Assembly: GCF_002811985.1 (NCBI RefSeq)
Contig: NZ_NPDU01000010.1
Location: 29,404 to 93,403, forward strand
Reading direction: 5' to 3'
DNA from: Leptospira adleri
GTDB lineage: Bacteria; Spirochaetota; Leptospiria; Leptospirales; Leptospiraceae
Length of the DNA: 64,000 nt
Shown here piece after piece: positions 7,306 to 16,585 of this stretch. The notes beneath the pieces were generated by a model, which did no database searches, was not told the origin of the DNA, and worked only from the letters and a program-made list of their open reading frames with translations. Within the stretch, counting starts at the first letter, position 1. Each line of letters opens with the position of its first letter. The position numbers were made by a program, and so were the translations under genes.

Positions 7306-8223
7306 TTAGAGCCTCATGACGTCCATCAGGCATTCTGCTTTTTTGTTTTTTAAAGCGCTGCTTTCGATTACGAAACTTAGGAAAGTGTTTAACGAAGGAT
7401 TTTTATTTTCGGGGATCCAAAATACGGATACGGGTAAGTATAATTTTTTGATCGGAACAAACTGAGTTTCGGATGGGGCGACATTCTGTGCGCCTAATAT
7501 CGTCAGAGAAACTCCTTTGCCCGTGGCGACTAAGATAGGACAACTTTCTCTTTCGTTCTTTACATACACTTTCGGTTTGATTCCGCCTTGTTTGAAAAGT
7601 TGAAAGATCGTATCGTAAAAATTTCCGGTCTCTTTTTTTGGGTGAAGGATGATCGTTTCGTTTTTAAGTTCGTTCAGTTCGATTTCTTTTCTTTTTGCCA
7701 AGGGATGTTTTTTAGGAACTAAAACTCCAAAGCCTTCGTCGTTGACGGAATGTCTTTCGATTCCTTCTTCGTTTACGGAACCTTCCATAAAACAGACGTC
7801 GAACTGACCAGATCTCAGACCTTTTAGGATTCGACTTCTTGATTCCTGATGAAGTTGAAATTTTAACTTTGGAAATCGATCTTGGAATTCTCCGATGATC
7901 TGAGGTAAACTCGCTAAGAAGGTTGCGGTGGAAAAGCCGATGCTGAGTCCGCCCGATTTGAGTTTGCCGATCGAGCGGACTTCTCTTTCCAGATTTTCCA
8001 CTCTCTCTATGATTTCCCTTCCTTCTTTCAACAGATAAACTCCGGCTCCCGTCAACTTGACCTGTCTTGTCGTTCTTTCAAAAAGTTTTGTGGAAAGTTC
8101 CTCTTCGATGGAGGAGATCAATCGGGTCAATGGCGGCTGCGCCATTCCCAGCACTTCCGCACTTTTTCTGAAGTTGAGTTCTTCCGCTACGACGATGAAC
8201 GATTTCAATTTCGATAAATCCAT
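7306..8223 (-). CDS. LysR-family transcriptional regulator
   Basis: A 305-residue regulator of standard LysR build. Residues 1-60 are the winged helix-turn-helix (MDLSKLKSFIVVAEELNFRK, then AEVLGMAQPPLTRLISSIEEEL), followed by a linker helix and a periplasmic-binding-protein-like effector domain (about 90-290; GGLSIGFSTATFL begins it). LysR proteins act as tetramers and usually control a divergent neighbour and themselves. A perfect 27-bp inverted repeat with the LysR box form ATAC-N7-GTAT lies 5 bp ahead of its start codon. The divergent neighbour is a thioredoxin-reductase-like flavoprotein, which is the likely target. Effector unknown. Confidence 0.88.
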   Translation of the reverse strand: MDLSKLKSFIVVAEELNFRKSAEVLGMAQPPLTRLISSIEEELSTKLFERTTRQVKLTGAGVYLLKEGREIIERVENLEREVRSIGKLKSGGLSIGFSTATFLASLPQIIGEFQDRFPKLKFQLHQESRSRILKGLRSGQFDVCFMEGSVNEEGIERHSVNDEGFGVLVPKKHPLAKRKEIELNELKNETIILHPKKETGNFYDTIFQLFKQGGIKPKVYVKNERESCPILVATGKGVSLTILGAQNVAPSETQFVPIKKLYLPVSVFWIPENKNPSLNTFLSFVIESSALKNKKAECLMDVMRL

Positions 8224-8227
8224 ATTC

Positions 8228-8254
8228 TTATTGATACTTTATTGGTATCAATAA
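8228..8254. promoter_or_regulatory. LysR-type binding box (perfect inverted repeat)
   Basis: TTATTGATAC-N7-GTATCAATAA, perfect 10-bp arms, contains the canonical LysR signature T-N11-A as ATAC-N7-GTAT. It abuts the LysR start codon (8223), so it is probably the autoregulatory recognition site, with the flavoprotein gene 230 bp to the right as the second target. Confidence 0.7.
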
Positions 8255-8483
8255 ATCAATTCAATTAAAAATAAATAGAAAAAAATCGGCTCTTTTTCTT
8301 ATAAGTCTTTACATTCTTCCGTTGCTTGTTCCAATTTAATTTAGATTCCGTTTGGAATTTTAACGCGGATCTTGACCGAAGAAGCGATTTCAAGAAGAAG
8401 ATTCGTATTCGAACGCGCCGCGTTCAACGCGATCAGAGGTTTAGATTTCTTGAATATATTTTTTAGGTCGAAAGGAGTTTAAA

Positions 8484-9401
8484 ATGAAATTTGATTATGA
8501 AGTTTTGATCGTCGGAGGCGGCCCGGCGGGATTGAGTGCGGCTCTTTCCCTCGGTCGTATGAGCAGAACGGCTTTGGTTTGCGACGATAGCCGTCCTAGG
8601 AATGCGCCTTCTTCCCACCTCAACAACTTCCCGACGAGGGACGGAATTCATCCGGCGGAATGGAGGCGATTGGCGAAGAAGGACTTGGAAAAATACAAAA
8701 CGATAGAGTTTTTTGACGGATCGGTTTTGTCCGTTGAAAAATCCTCTTCGGGTTTCGTTGCAAAGTTATCTTCCGAGACGTTTGCTCGTTTTCGGAAAGT
8801 CATTCTCGCTTACGGAGTGGAAGACAAACCTTTGTCTGTTCCCGGCTTCAAAGAACTTTGGGGAAAAACCATCTTTCATTGTCCATACTGTCACGGTTTT
8901 GAAATTCGAGGTTCTCGCTTGGGTTTGATTTCGAACAGTGAAATGACGTTTCACATGTTGCCGATGGTGAACGATCTTGCGTCCGATTTGATTCTTTTTA
9001 CGAACGGGAAGGCGGAGTTCGGCGAGGAACAAAAGGATTTATTAAAGCGAAATCGAATCGAATTGATAGAGGAAAAAATTTCCGGTTTTATCTATGAAGG
9101 AGAACAACTGAAAGCGGTTTCTCTGGAAAACGGGAAAGTCAAAGAGCGACAAGCCGTTTTCTTTCAACCGACTCTGCCGTTCTCGCTGAAATCTCCGATC
9201 GGTGAAACGCTCGGTTGTGAAAAAAACCAGTTCGGTTTTTACAAGGTCAACGAAAGAGGGGCGACTTCGGTGGAAGGCGTTTTTGCCGGAGGGGACAACG
9301 TTAGTCCCGCTCATTCCGTTTTGTTGGCCGCCGCTTCGGGAGCGATGGCCGGAGTCGGAACGGTTCTATCTTTATTGGGAGAACAATTCGCAAAGAATTG
9401 A
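8484..9401 (+). CDS. thioredoxin-reductase-like FAD oxidoreductase
   Basis: A 305-residue flavoprotein. The FAD-binding GGGPAG sits at 11-16, the redox-active CPYC at 133-136 and the second FAD motif GVFAGGDN at 265-272, all as in thioredoxin reductase. The NADPH-binding region after the CxxC pair should hold GxGxxA, but here reads LGLISNSEMTF (146-156), without the glycine cluster. So either the nucleotide is bound differently or the partner is not NADPH. Related proteins beside regulators act on small disulphides or are dithiol oxidases; the substrate here is unknown. GGAG lies 8 nt before the ATG. It is divergent from the LysR regulator. Confidence 0.8.
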   Translation: MKFDYEVLIVGGGPAGLSAALSLGRMSRTALVCDDSRPRNAPSSHLNNFPTRDGIHPAEWRRLAKKDLEKYKTIEFFDGSVLSVEKSSSGFVAKLSSETFARFRKVILAYGVEDKPLSVPGFKELWGKTIFHCPYCHGFEIRGSRLGLISNSEMTFHMLPMVNDLASDLILFTNGKAEFGEEQKDLLKRNRIELIEEKISGFIYEGEQLKAVSLENGKVKERQAVFFQPTLPFSLKSPIGETLGCEKNQFGFYKVNERGATSVEGVFAGGDNVSPAHSVLLAAASGAMAGVGTVLSLLGEQFAKN

Positions 9402-9631
9402 ATGAAAGCGGAATTATAGAATGAGAAGCGTCGAAAAAACACAAATATTGTAGTTTGAACGCGGATAAAACGTTATGCGAAACCCGTCTTGTCCCAGTTT
9501 TGTACGTTACGGAGTGATCACGCTCTCCTTTGAATTTTATTGATTTATAATGCAATAGGAGTCGGTTGTTATAATTGTATAACGAAATATAGTCTCAATG
9601 AAGATAGTCGAATCAAAGTTGGACGCGTTGT

Positions 9632-12304
9632 ATGAAACACATTATCTTTTCATTTTTAGTTTCCCTCTCTTTTTTATCGGGCTTTGCGAGTTGTCTCAAC
9701 GGAGGCTCCAATCGTCTTCCGCCGATCTTTTCTTACATCGATTGGAGAGGCGGATCTTCTTCCGTTCCGTTTGGCGTTTCACAGATTACACCCGGAGTCG
9801 ACGTCAACGGCGTTTCTATTAACACTTCGATCCAAGTAGGCTTTAATCGGAATCTTGATTCTTCTTCGATCTCGAACGTTTCGTTTCAACTCTCGGACGG
9901 TTCCACTCGGATTCCTGGAATCGTCAGCGCCGGAAATTCGAATCTGATCTTTACGCCTTCTTCGCAGTTGGCTTCGTCTACGATGTACACCGTGATTCTT
10001 TCCAAAGATCTAAAATCGTCGGACGGCACTTCTTTGGGGGCGGATTTTATTTGGAACTTTACTACCCTTTCCATCGCTGATCTAACACCTCCGATCGTAT
10101 CTCTCACTGCTCCGATCCATTCGAGCGTTTCCGTTCCGGTAAACACTTCACTCAGCGTCGCCTTCAGTGAAACGATGAACTGTTCTACCTTAACGACCGC
10201 AAGTTTTACCTTGAACGACGGATCGTTCATTCCCGGAACCGTGGGTTGTTCATCCACCTCCGCGACATTCACGCCGGTCGCTACTTTATCGTATAACACA
10301 ACTTATACGGCTACGATCACCACCGCGGTAAAAGATCTCGCAGGAAATCCGCTCGCCGCGCCTTTTGTTTGGACTTTTACGACCGGTTCGGATCCGGATG
10401 TTACGGCTCCCACCGTTTCGATCGTCAACCCGATTCACTCATCCGTTGGAGTCGCGACGACTGCGAACGTTACGGTGGCCTTCAGCGAAGCGATAGATTG
10501 CACTTCCATAACGACTGCGACTTTTACTCTCAACAACGGATCTGCCGTGCCTGGAACTGTGAGTTGTTCCGGTACGAGCGCCGTCTTCACGCCGAGTTCG
10601 ATTCTTCTTTCCGGAACTTTATACACGGCTACGATCCAAATCGGCGCAAAGGATCTCGCGAACAATTCGATCGCTTCCGCATACAACTGGTCCTTCACGA
10701 CCGGCGCTTTGCCTGATACGATTCCTCCCGGCGTTTCGATTCAGAACTTGAAGAACAAAAGTCTTGTGGAAACCGGATTTATGATAGGAAGCGCGAGTGA
10801 CGCAGGTGGAGTTGCGCTCGTTGAAGTCTCCGTAGACGGAGGAGCTTACGCGTCCGCTTCCGGAACGACCGTTTGGAATTTTAAACTTCCGTCCGGCGCC
10901 GCAACTTGGAGCGTCGGTTCGCAACATACGATTGCGGTTCGAAGCAAGGATTCTTCCGGTAATCTTTCCGCGATTTCTTCGGTTCAAGTCCGAAAAGGCA
11001 CGAATAAGGACGTGAACGGAGACGGCTATGTCGATATGGTGATCGGCGAATACGGTCAAGGAATCGTCTATATCTTTCATTCTTCCGGAACGTCCGGAAT
11101 TGCCGCGACGAATGCTAGTTTAGCAAATCGTTATATAGTCGGCCTTGCTTCGGATGAATTCGGAAAGTCGGTTGTTTTGGGAGATCTGAACGGAGACGGA
11201 TATTCGGACGTGATCGCAGGCGCTCCCGCCGCAAACACAAACACGGGTAAAGTATATGCGTTTTATTCCACCGGGAATTCGGGGGTGAATATTTCCTTTG
11301 TCTCTTTTGCTTCCGCGAGAATCGACGGGGCCGTCGCGAGTGAGCGATTCGGTTTTGCGTTGGAAACGGGCGATTTGGACGGGAACGGTTTTACGGATCT
11401 TATCGTAGGCGCTCCGTATTCTTCGACTAACACGGGTAAGGTGTACACGTTTCATTCCGCCGGCGCTTCGGGGATCTTAGATACGAGCGCTACGACTGCG
11501 GCCGCCATTCTTATCGGATCGGCGACTAACGAATTTTTCGGAAGCTCGTTAGCGCAAGGAAACATCAACGGCGATATCTACTCCGACTTGGTTGTAGGCG
11601 CTTACGGCTACAGCGCGCAGAAGGGAAGGGTTTCGATCTATCACGGATCTTCCACCGGAATCGGCGCGGTCTCTTCTACGCTCGCGAACACGGCGGGCAG
11701 TGGTCAATTCGGATTCTCTGTAGCCGTTGCGGACGTAAGCGGGGATGGCTTCGGAGATTTAATCGCGGGAGCTCCGTTTCTCAACAGCGCAAAAGGGCAA
11801 GTCGTAGTGTATGTTTCTTCTTCTACTTCCGCGGGGATTTTGACGAGCAGCGGCCTGAGCGCCGCGAACTTTATCATACTGGGAACCGTTATCAGCGATC
11901 ACCTTGGCAACTCGATTGCTTCGAGAGATTTGGATTTGGATGGAAAGGCGGATTTAATTTTAAATTCGACTCCGAACGCACCCGCGCAGGGAATCGTCTA
12001 TGTCTATATGTCCCCAATTCTTTCTTATACGGATACCACTACCGCTTCTCTTACGATGACGGGTCCGATGGGTGATCTCTACGGTTGGGGGCTTTCAACC
12101 GGCGATGTGAATGGAGACGGTTACGGAGATCTTTATGTAGGCTCGCCCGGTTATAACAACGGAAATTATTTAGGAAGAACGTTTATCTTCCATTCTTCGG
12201 GAAGCGGTTTGAATACGAATCTTCCTTCTTCCGCTTCGAAAATTCTTGACGGTTCGGGATTGACGGGAGGATCGGGGAATTGGTTCGGTAGAAGTCTTTA
12301 CTAA
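9632..12304 (+). CDS. surface lipoprotein with Ig-like domains and a seven-repeat FG-GAP propeller
   Basis: An 890-residue exported protein. The signal peptide ends in FASC (Cys21), a spirochaetal lipobox, so it is probably lipidated. Three bacterial Ig-like (Big_5 type) domains follow at about 48-150, 152-253 and 256-358, each ending in a W(N/T)FTT strand, then a fourth Ig-like unit at about 362-450. The C-terminal half has seven FG-GAP repeats with calcium loops of the DxNxDGxxD type (for example NKDVNGDGYVD, GDLNGDGYSD, GDVNGDGYGD), the count expected of an integrin-alpha-like propeller. Repeats four to six have altered loops. Adhesion or matrix binding is plausible but inferred. It shares its last domains with the gene at 23129-24892. 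Confidence 0.75.
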   Translation: MKHIIFSFLVSLSFLSGFASCLNGGSNRLPPIFSYIDWRGGSSSVPFGVSQITPGVDVNGVSINTSIQVGFNRNLDSSSISNVSFQLSDGSTRIPGIVSAGNSNLIFTPSSQLASSTMYTVILSKDLKSSDGTSLGADFIWNFTTLSIADLTPPIVSLTAPIHSSVSVPVNTSLSVAFSETMNCSTLTTASFTLNDGSFIPGTVGCSSTSATFTPVATLSYNTTYTATITTAVKDLAGNPLAAPFVWTFTTGSDPDVTAPTVSIVNPIHSSVGVATTANVTVAFSEAIDCTSITTATFTLNNGSAVPGTVSCSGTSAVFTPSSILLSGTLYTATIQIGAKDLANNSIASAYNWSFTTGALPDTIPPGVSIQNLKNKSLVETGFMIGSASDAGGVALVEVSVDGGAYASASGTTVWNFKLPSGAATWSVGSQHTIAVRSKDSSGNLSAISSVQVRKGTNKDVNGDGYVDMVIGEYGQGIVYIFHSSGTSGIAATNASLANRYIVGLASDEFGKSVVLGDLNGDGYSDVIAGAPAANTNTGKVYAFYSTGNSGVNISFVSFASARIDGAVASERFGFALETGDLDGNGFTDLIVGAPYSSTNTGKVYTFHSAGASGILDTSATTAAAILIGSATNEFFGSSLAQGNINGDIYSDLVVGAYGYSAQKGRVSIYHGSSTGIGAVSSTLANTAGSGQFGFSVAVADVSGDGFGDLIAGAPFLNSAKGQVVVYVSSSTSAGILTSSGLSAANFIILGTVISDHLGNSIASRDLDLDGKADLILNSTPNAPAQGIVYVYMSPILSYTDTTTASLTMTGPMGDLYGWGLSTGDVNGDGYGDLYVGSPGYNNGNYLGRTFIFHSSGSGLNTNLPSSASKILDGSGLTGGSGNWFGRSLY

Positions 12305-12404
12305 AAATTAAGTTTTAAATTTTCGGCTTCCGCTTTTGCGATTAAAGCCGGAGGTCTTGATCAATATTCTAATATTGAACGATACGGAGTGACGACAGGC
12401 GAGT

Positions 12405-12440
12405 TAGAGTATTTGTATATTTTTATATACAAATACTCTA
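12405..12440. terminator. AT-rich bidirectional terminator-like hairpin
   Basis: Perfect 16-bp arms (TAGAGTATTTGTATAT and its complement) around a TTTT loop, between two convergent genes (ends at 12304 and 12463). Its stem is almost free of G and C, unusual for an intrinsic terminator, but its length and position suit bidirectional termination. Confidence 0.55.
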
Positions 12441-12462
12441 ATAAACTCAGGTCGATCCGTTT

Positions 12463-13101
12463 CTAATGCCGATCGTGGAATTCCGCGAGTTTATAGGCCC
12501 TTCCGTCCCGCCATAGCGTTTCCAAAACGGAAGCCGCAACCGGCGCGTTCCAAACGGTTTGAAAGTTGATCTTGATCTTTATTTTCGGGTTGGAATCGGA
12601 AAACAGATGCAGATGTCCCTCCTGGGAATACTTCCGGAGATCTTTCCATTCCACAAAATGGTCTTCGTCTTTTTTAAACCACTTCACCACGCGCATATTT
12701 ACTCCTCGCGGTGCGATTTCTAGATTCTTTATCTTATAGGGTCTGCCGTTGTCCAGATTTTCGAGCGCTTGCTCTGCGAGTCTTTTCGTAAGATTCTCCC
12801 ATAGAGAATCTATGATCTGCATATACCGATCCTCGATTTTTTTGTTCGTAACGAAAAGACGTAGGGATTGAAATCCGATCTGAATCGTTTGATTTTTTCC
12901 GTCCCGAATTCCGATGGAATAAAGCCGATTGGCTTTGATTCCGTTGATATAGAGTTGAGTGATTCCGTATCGGATTTCTTTGATATCGTAACAACGCAGT
13001 TGTTGATCCCCGTATTGAACGGTCTTTGAATCGATCCGAAGTCTTTTCTGAAAGGGATCCAAAATACTTTTTCTGAGATAAATATCGATGTCTTGATTCA
13101 T
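12463..13101 (-). CDS. conserved-looking protein of unknown function
   Basis: A 212-residue soluble, basic protein with no signal peptide or membrane segment. It looks like two copies of one layout: each half has a KxxxxxxxGxxxxxCYDIKEI/VEWKDL-type segment, a strand-rich stretch and then a helix of the form ILETLW/IIDSLW (near 100 and 190). A motif of this kind (membrane-proximal PH-like or DUF6585-like folds) is possible, but I cannot assign a family. It stands between convergent FG-GAP and a same-strand AraC gene 94 bp upstream. Function unknown. Confidence 0.6.
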   Translation of the reverse strand: MNQDIDIYLRKSILDPFQKRLRIDSKTVQYGDQQLRCYDIKEIRYGITQLYINGIKANRLYSIGIRDGKNQTIQIGFQSLRLFVTNKKIEDRYMQIIDSLWENLTKRLAEQALENLDNGRPYKIKNLEIAPRGVNMRVVKWFKKDEDHFVEWKDLRKYSQEGHLHLFSDSNPKIKIKINFQTVWNAPVAASVLETLWRDGRAYKLAEFHDRH

Positions 13102-13195
13102 CTTGGAAAGATATGGATCTTTAGAAAAAGAAAGCGGTCAAGATTTACTTGAGAAGAATTTGGAAAAATGAAACGAACTCACGGAAATTCGGATT

Positions 13196-14002
13196 CTAAC
13201 TCGGAATCTTTCTCAAAGGGTTTAGGATTTTTTCCATTTCCTCGTTTTGAATATACCAATGAATCGTTTCCCCCTTTCCGAATACGGCGGAAGGCGAGAT
13301 TCCGAAAATTTCACGAAACATGTTCGTGAAATGAGCCTGATCGTAAAACCCCGCGGCAAGGGCTGCGTCCGCGAGCGAAGCGCCCCGTTTGAGTGCGATC
13401 ACCGCGCTCTTGATGCGGAACCATTTGCGGAAGGCGCGAATCGGCAATCCGACCACGTTCTTAAATTCGTGTTGCAGCCAAGAGGAGGACATTCCGATTT
13501 CTTCAGCGAGCTCTTCGACGTTTACGTTTTCTTCGGGATATTCCACCAACTTTCGTAAAACATGGATTAGGCGGTCGTCTTCCAGAATATTCTTCAAAGG
13601 TGCCAAACGGTTGAAGGGAAATGATTTGCCTAAAACATTCGGATAACCTTCCGGAGCAGTATTAAGAATTTCGAAACAAGTCGCAATCAACTCCGGAGCC
13701 CAGGACGGGTTTTCGGAAAGTCCGCTCGGTCCGGCTTCGTTTGCAAGAATCGCTCCTATCTCGCTGCCCGGATCTGCGAACAAAATACCAACCGTTCCCC
13801 TGAGAACGGTCTCATGGCTCAATGTTCCGTCGAATACGAAACAACGTGCGCTCATCCATTCTTCCTTTCCTTCGATTCGTTTTTTGATATCCATATCGAG
13901 ACCGACGACCGTAGCGGATGTAACCGTCGAATGAAAAGCGAGATCGGGCAATTTTCCAACGAACAATACCGCGCCTCTGAGTGCACAAATCACGTTCTGC
14001 AT
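13196..14002 (-). CDS. AraC-family transcriptional regulator
   Basis: A 268-residue regulator. The C-terminal third holds the double helix-turn-helix: first NVEELAEEIGMSSSWLQHEF (about 160-180) and second LADAALAAGFYDQAHFTNMF followed by FGISPSAVF (about 212-243). The N-terminal 150 residues form an effector domain with no match I recognise; it contains WMSARCFVFDGTLSHET, resembling the AraC subgroup with a cupin-like sensor. Start at 14002 is supported only by position. Neighbours are an unknown protein downstream and a thioesterase upstream, both on the same strand. The effector and regulon are unknown. Confidence 0.8.
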   Translation of the reverse strand: MQNVICALRGAVLFVGKLPDLAFHSTVTSATVVGLDMDIKKRIEGKEEWMSARCFVFDGTLSHETVLRGTVGILFADPGSEIGAILANEAGPSGLSENPSWAPELIATCFEILNTAPEGYPNVLGKSFPFNRLAPLKNILEDDRLIHVLRKLVEYPEENVNVEELAEEIGMSSSWLQHEFKNVVGLPIRAFRKWFRIKSAVIALKRGASLADAALAAGFYDQAHFTNMFREIFGISPSAVFGKGETIHWYIQNEEMEKILNPLRKIPS

Positions 14003-14077
14003 CGCTTCATCCTATACGCAAAGGAGAAGGATGCAATAGAAAACTTCCTCTGATCAAGTCGCGGTTAACAAAAAAAA

Positions 14078-14548
14078 TCAACGAGGCTCCGCAATCGCAT
14101 ATCTGTATTTTGCTTGCGCGGCTCTTTTATTTTCTTCGTTGAAAAAATCGCAGACGTATTCCAAAAGTTTTCCGTCTTTTCGAACGAGTCTCGCTTTAGC
14201 GCGTACTGTGTCCGTTCGCACCGGACGAAGATAACGGATGGACGCGTCCATCGTCAGCGTTCTTTCTTTTTCGTTTTGCACGTGAAAGAAAGCCATGAGC
14301 GAAGTAAGAGTATCTCCGACGCTGAAAAAGCAACCTCCGTGCATAAATCCGTGGAGCGCACGATTGCTCTGTGAATATGGAATCTCCGCTTCCGAAATTT
14401 CGGAAGTCACTTCTAACACTTTCATCTTAGTCGCACCCGGATGACATTGGTCGATCAGATTCTGGGCTTGTTCTATGAGGCTGCAGTTTTCCTTTAAGGT
14501 GAAAATATCCGCAGGTACATTGTGGTTTAGCAATTCGGCGACGGTCAT
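14078..14548 (-). CDS. PaaI-family hotdog-fold thioesterase
   Basis: I start this protein at 14548 (about 156 residues), because the frame's open extension to 14827 is not protein-like and AGAAGG lies 6-11 nt ahead of this ATG. The core is a hotdog domain of the PaaI/YdiI kind: ALHGFMHGGCFFSVGDTLTS with the HGG motif and catalytic-type acidic residue in the following helix, then TMDASIRYLRPVRTDTVRAKARLVRKDGKL. Such enzymes hydrolyse acyl-CoA thioesters, often aromatic ones, in the cytoplasm as tetramers. The substrate is not predictable. It lies 300 bp from the MuiA-family gene on the same strand. Confidence 0.75.
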   Translation of the reverse strand: MTVAELLNHNVPADIFTLKENCSLIEQAQNLIDQCHPGATKMKVLEVTSEISEAEIPYSQSNRALHGFMHGGCFFSVGDTLTSLMAFFHVQNEKERTLTMDASIRYLRPVRTDTVRAKARLVRKDGKLLEYVCDFFNEENKRAAQAKYRYAIAEPR

Positions 14549-14848
14549 CTTGTTGCCTTCTTCTTTTTTTATGGAAGAAGAATAACAGATCCTCTCTTGG
14601 AAGTCTTGGAAAAACGTGCAGCTTCCAAAAAAAGGCCGACTAAAAATCAAAAAAAAATGAGGGAACTCGCGCGTCTTTGGATCGATCGGAAACGACTCGG
14701 AACATAAAGGAGAATCCTTTGAGAGAGGATTTGTGTGAACCCGCGGAAAAATTAGAACTTTGTAAAGTGAATTCTTTTCGTTTCGCAAAATTATTGGATC
14801 AATTTTAAATTTAGAACGTCTCTCCAAAACAATGGAAGCGCCCGATTC
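14549..14848. other. intergenic stretch, no clear feature
   Basis: A 300-bp gap between the MuiA-family stop and my thioesterase start. The thioesterase frame remains open through most of it but its translation is rich in Phe, Ser and Pro with no domain. I see no hairpin, promoter pair or repeat. Confidence 0.4.
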
Positions 14849-16585
14849 TTACTTGAAAATTCTTTCTAAGTTGTAGATTTTTTTCGGACTCGCAGGAGCG
14901 TTTTGTTCTCTGAGGTCGTCGATTTCGTTGGAAGTCTTACGATCGTTGCGGACGTTTTCCAAACTTGTCCACATCGACTGAGGGATTTCGATCGAATAGG
15001 AAAAATCGAATTTTTCTTTTTCTCCAGGTTTGATAAGAAGATTCCAGGAAAGGGTTCCGTTCGCGTCTTTCTTATATCCCTCGTGACTCGACCCTAAAAA
15101 TTTTGTGGAGATATTCGGATCGGCGGCGACCGGATACTGATCGTAGACGGTTACTTGACGGGGACGTTTCGTAAAATTGGAGACTTCGATCTGCCACTGG
15201 TTTTCGATCTGCACCGTCTTGCCCAAAAACCCGCCGCCGGCAACGTCTCCCTTTACGAGAGTTCTTTTGAGTTTCATTCTTTGATCGGGTCCGAGATACA
15301 TTTCAAATTCTTGACCGATCGCGGTTCTATTTCCCGGAGTATAACTTCCTATAAAACTTCCGTCCATAAAAACTTTTACGTCGTTCCAGAGTAAGGGCAT
15401 CTTCGTGGTATTCTTAAATTTAGCTTTAAGAAAGACGTAATTGGAAAGAGTAGGGACGGCGACATGAGACACGATTCCCTTGATCTGTGCGCTGTCCATC
15501 GAGACTCTGTGTTCGGAATTATCGCTGACAACGGTTTCTTTATTAGGTAAACGGAATGTGAAATTGGCGACGTCCTCTCCTTCCGAAACTTCCGAATCGG
15601 TCGGGCTTTGTTCGTCGGAGTCGACCGCGTTCTTATTGTATCCGGGTTGAGAAAGGCTTCCTTGGCTGACCCTCCAAGGTTTGAGCAGAGGTAAGGAGAT
15701 CGCTGCGGAAGGTTTCGCGCTCGAAATCGTTAGGTCCACATTCTTCCAGTCTTCTCCCGTATATTGACGGAGGGCGACGCGGGATTCCAAACGGAAGTCG
15801 CCTCCTTCGGAAGAACCGTGAAGATCGTAGACTCCTCTCCAAGAAACGTTCGTGACTAAGTATTCGATGGAGACCGTTCCTTTGGAACCTGGTTTGCCCG
15901 AACAGACGACTTCGACTTCGGAATTGGACCATCTTTTTGCGTCGGCCATTCGTAAGAATGCCGAGTTCGCTTGCGCGTATTCTTTATTCAAAAATTCTAA
16001 TCTTTCTTCGGACTTCTGTATTTTTTCGAGATATCCGTTTCTGCGGTTCTCTAAAAATTCCAAACTCGAAGACCAAGTTTTGACGTCGATGGAATTGGAA
16101 CGAAGTTGTCGATCGGATTCTTCGGTTGTCAGTTGTCCCAAGGTCGAGAGAAGTTTCAGTTGCTCTCGAAAACTCGTTTGTCGATCGGTTTCCGAACGGA
16201 TCTCTTGTTGAATCGAAATCATTTTCTTTTTTAAGGGATCGTTTGTGAGTTCGGAATCTTCACCCGCCGGAATCGTACGAATGGAAACCGAAGAAATACC
16301 CAACCCCCCGTCAGAGGAAGCTCGAATCGAATCTAAAATCACGGTCGCGGGGAGGCGCACAAAACGAAGAGCCGTATCTTCTCCCTGAAGTTTGACCTCG
16401 TGATTTCTTCGGATCAAAGCCCGATCGGAAAAGAGCGTCACCGATTGAATTTTTCCGACCACTCTGGAAGAATCCGGATCTTCCGCGTTTAAAAAAAAGA
16501 AGAATGGTAATAGAACGAAGGACAATGTTACGGGAAGAATTCTTTTTAAAAACGAAGGGTTTGTGATTTTGAGCGTTGGTTTCAT
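14849..16585 (-). CDS. MuiA-family (DUF4139/DUF4140) exported protein
   Basis: A 578-residue protein with a signal peptide (about 1-34, ending LNAE). It matches the mucoidy-inhibitor MuiA family: the N-terminal DUF4140 segment begins VTLFSDRALIRRNHEVKLQG (about 48-67); a coiled-coil region follows (about 130-215, ending LEFLNKEYAQANS); and the DUF4139 beta-rich region starts near VSIEYLVTNVSWRGVYDLHG (about 238) and runs to the end, with YDQYPVAADPNIS and SYSIEIPQS. The family is exported and of unknown biochemistry; its name comes from suppression of mucoidy in other bacteria. It stands alone here, with the next genes far upstream. Role in the cell envelope is inferred. Confidence 0.75.
   Translation of the reverse strand: MKPTLKITNPSFLKRILPVTLSFVLLPFFFFLNAEDPDSSRVVGKIQSVTLFSDRALIRRNHEVKLQGEDTALRFVRLPATVILDSIRASSDGGLGISSVSIRTIPAGEDSELTNDPLKKKMISIQQEIRSETDRQTSFREQLKLLSTLGQLTTEESDRQLRSNSIDVKTWSSSLEFLENRRNGYLEKIQKSEERLEFLNKEYAQANSAFLRMADAKRWSNSEVEVVCSGKPGSKGTVSIEYLVTNVSWRGVYDLHGSSEGGDFRLESRVALRQYTGEDWKNVDLTISSAKPSAAISLPLLKPWRVSQGSLSQPGYNKNAVDSDEQSPTDSEVSEGEDVANFTFRLPNKETVVSDNSEHRVSMDSAQIKGIVSHVAVPTLSNYVFLKAKFKNTTKMPLLWNDVKVFMDGSFIGSYTPGNRTAIGQEFEMYLGPDQRMKLKRTLVKGDVAGGGFLGKTVQIENQWQIEVSNFTKRPRQVTVYDQYPVAADPNISTKFLGSSHEGYKKDANGTLSWNLLIKPGEKEKFDFSYSIEIPQSMWTSLENVRNDRKTSNEIDDLREQNAPASPKKIYNLERIFK

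Noticed and set aside
14549..14827. N-terminal extension of the thioesterase frame
   Set aside because: Not protein-like; a good ribosome site precedes the ATG at 14548.
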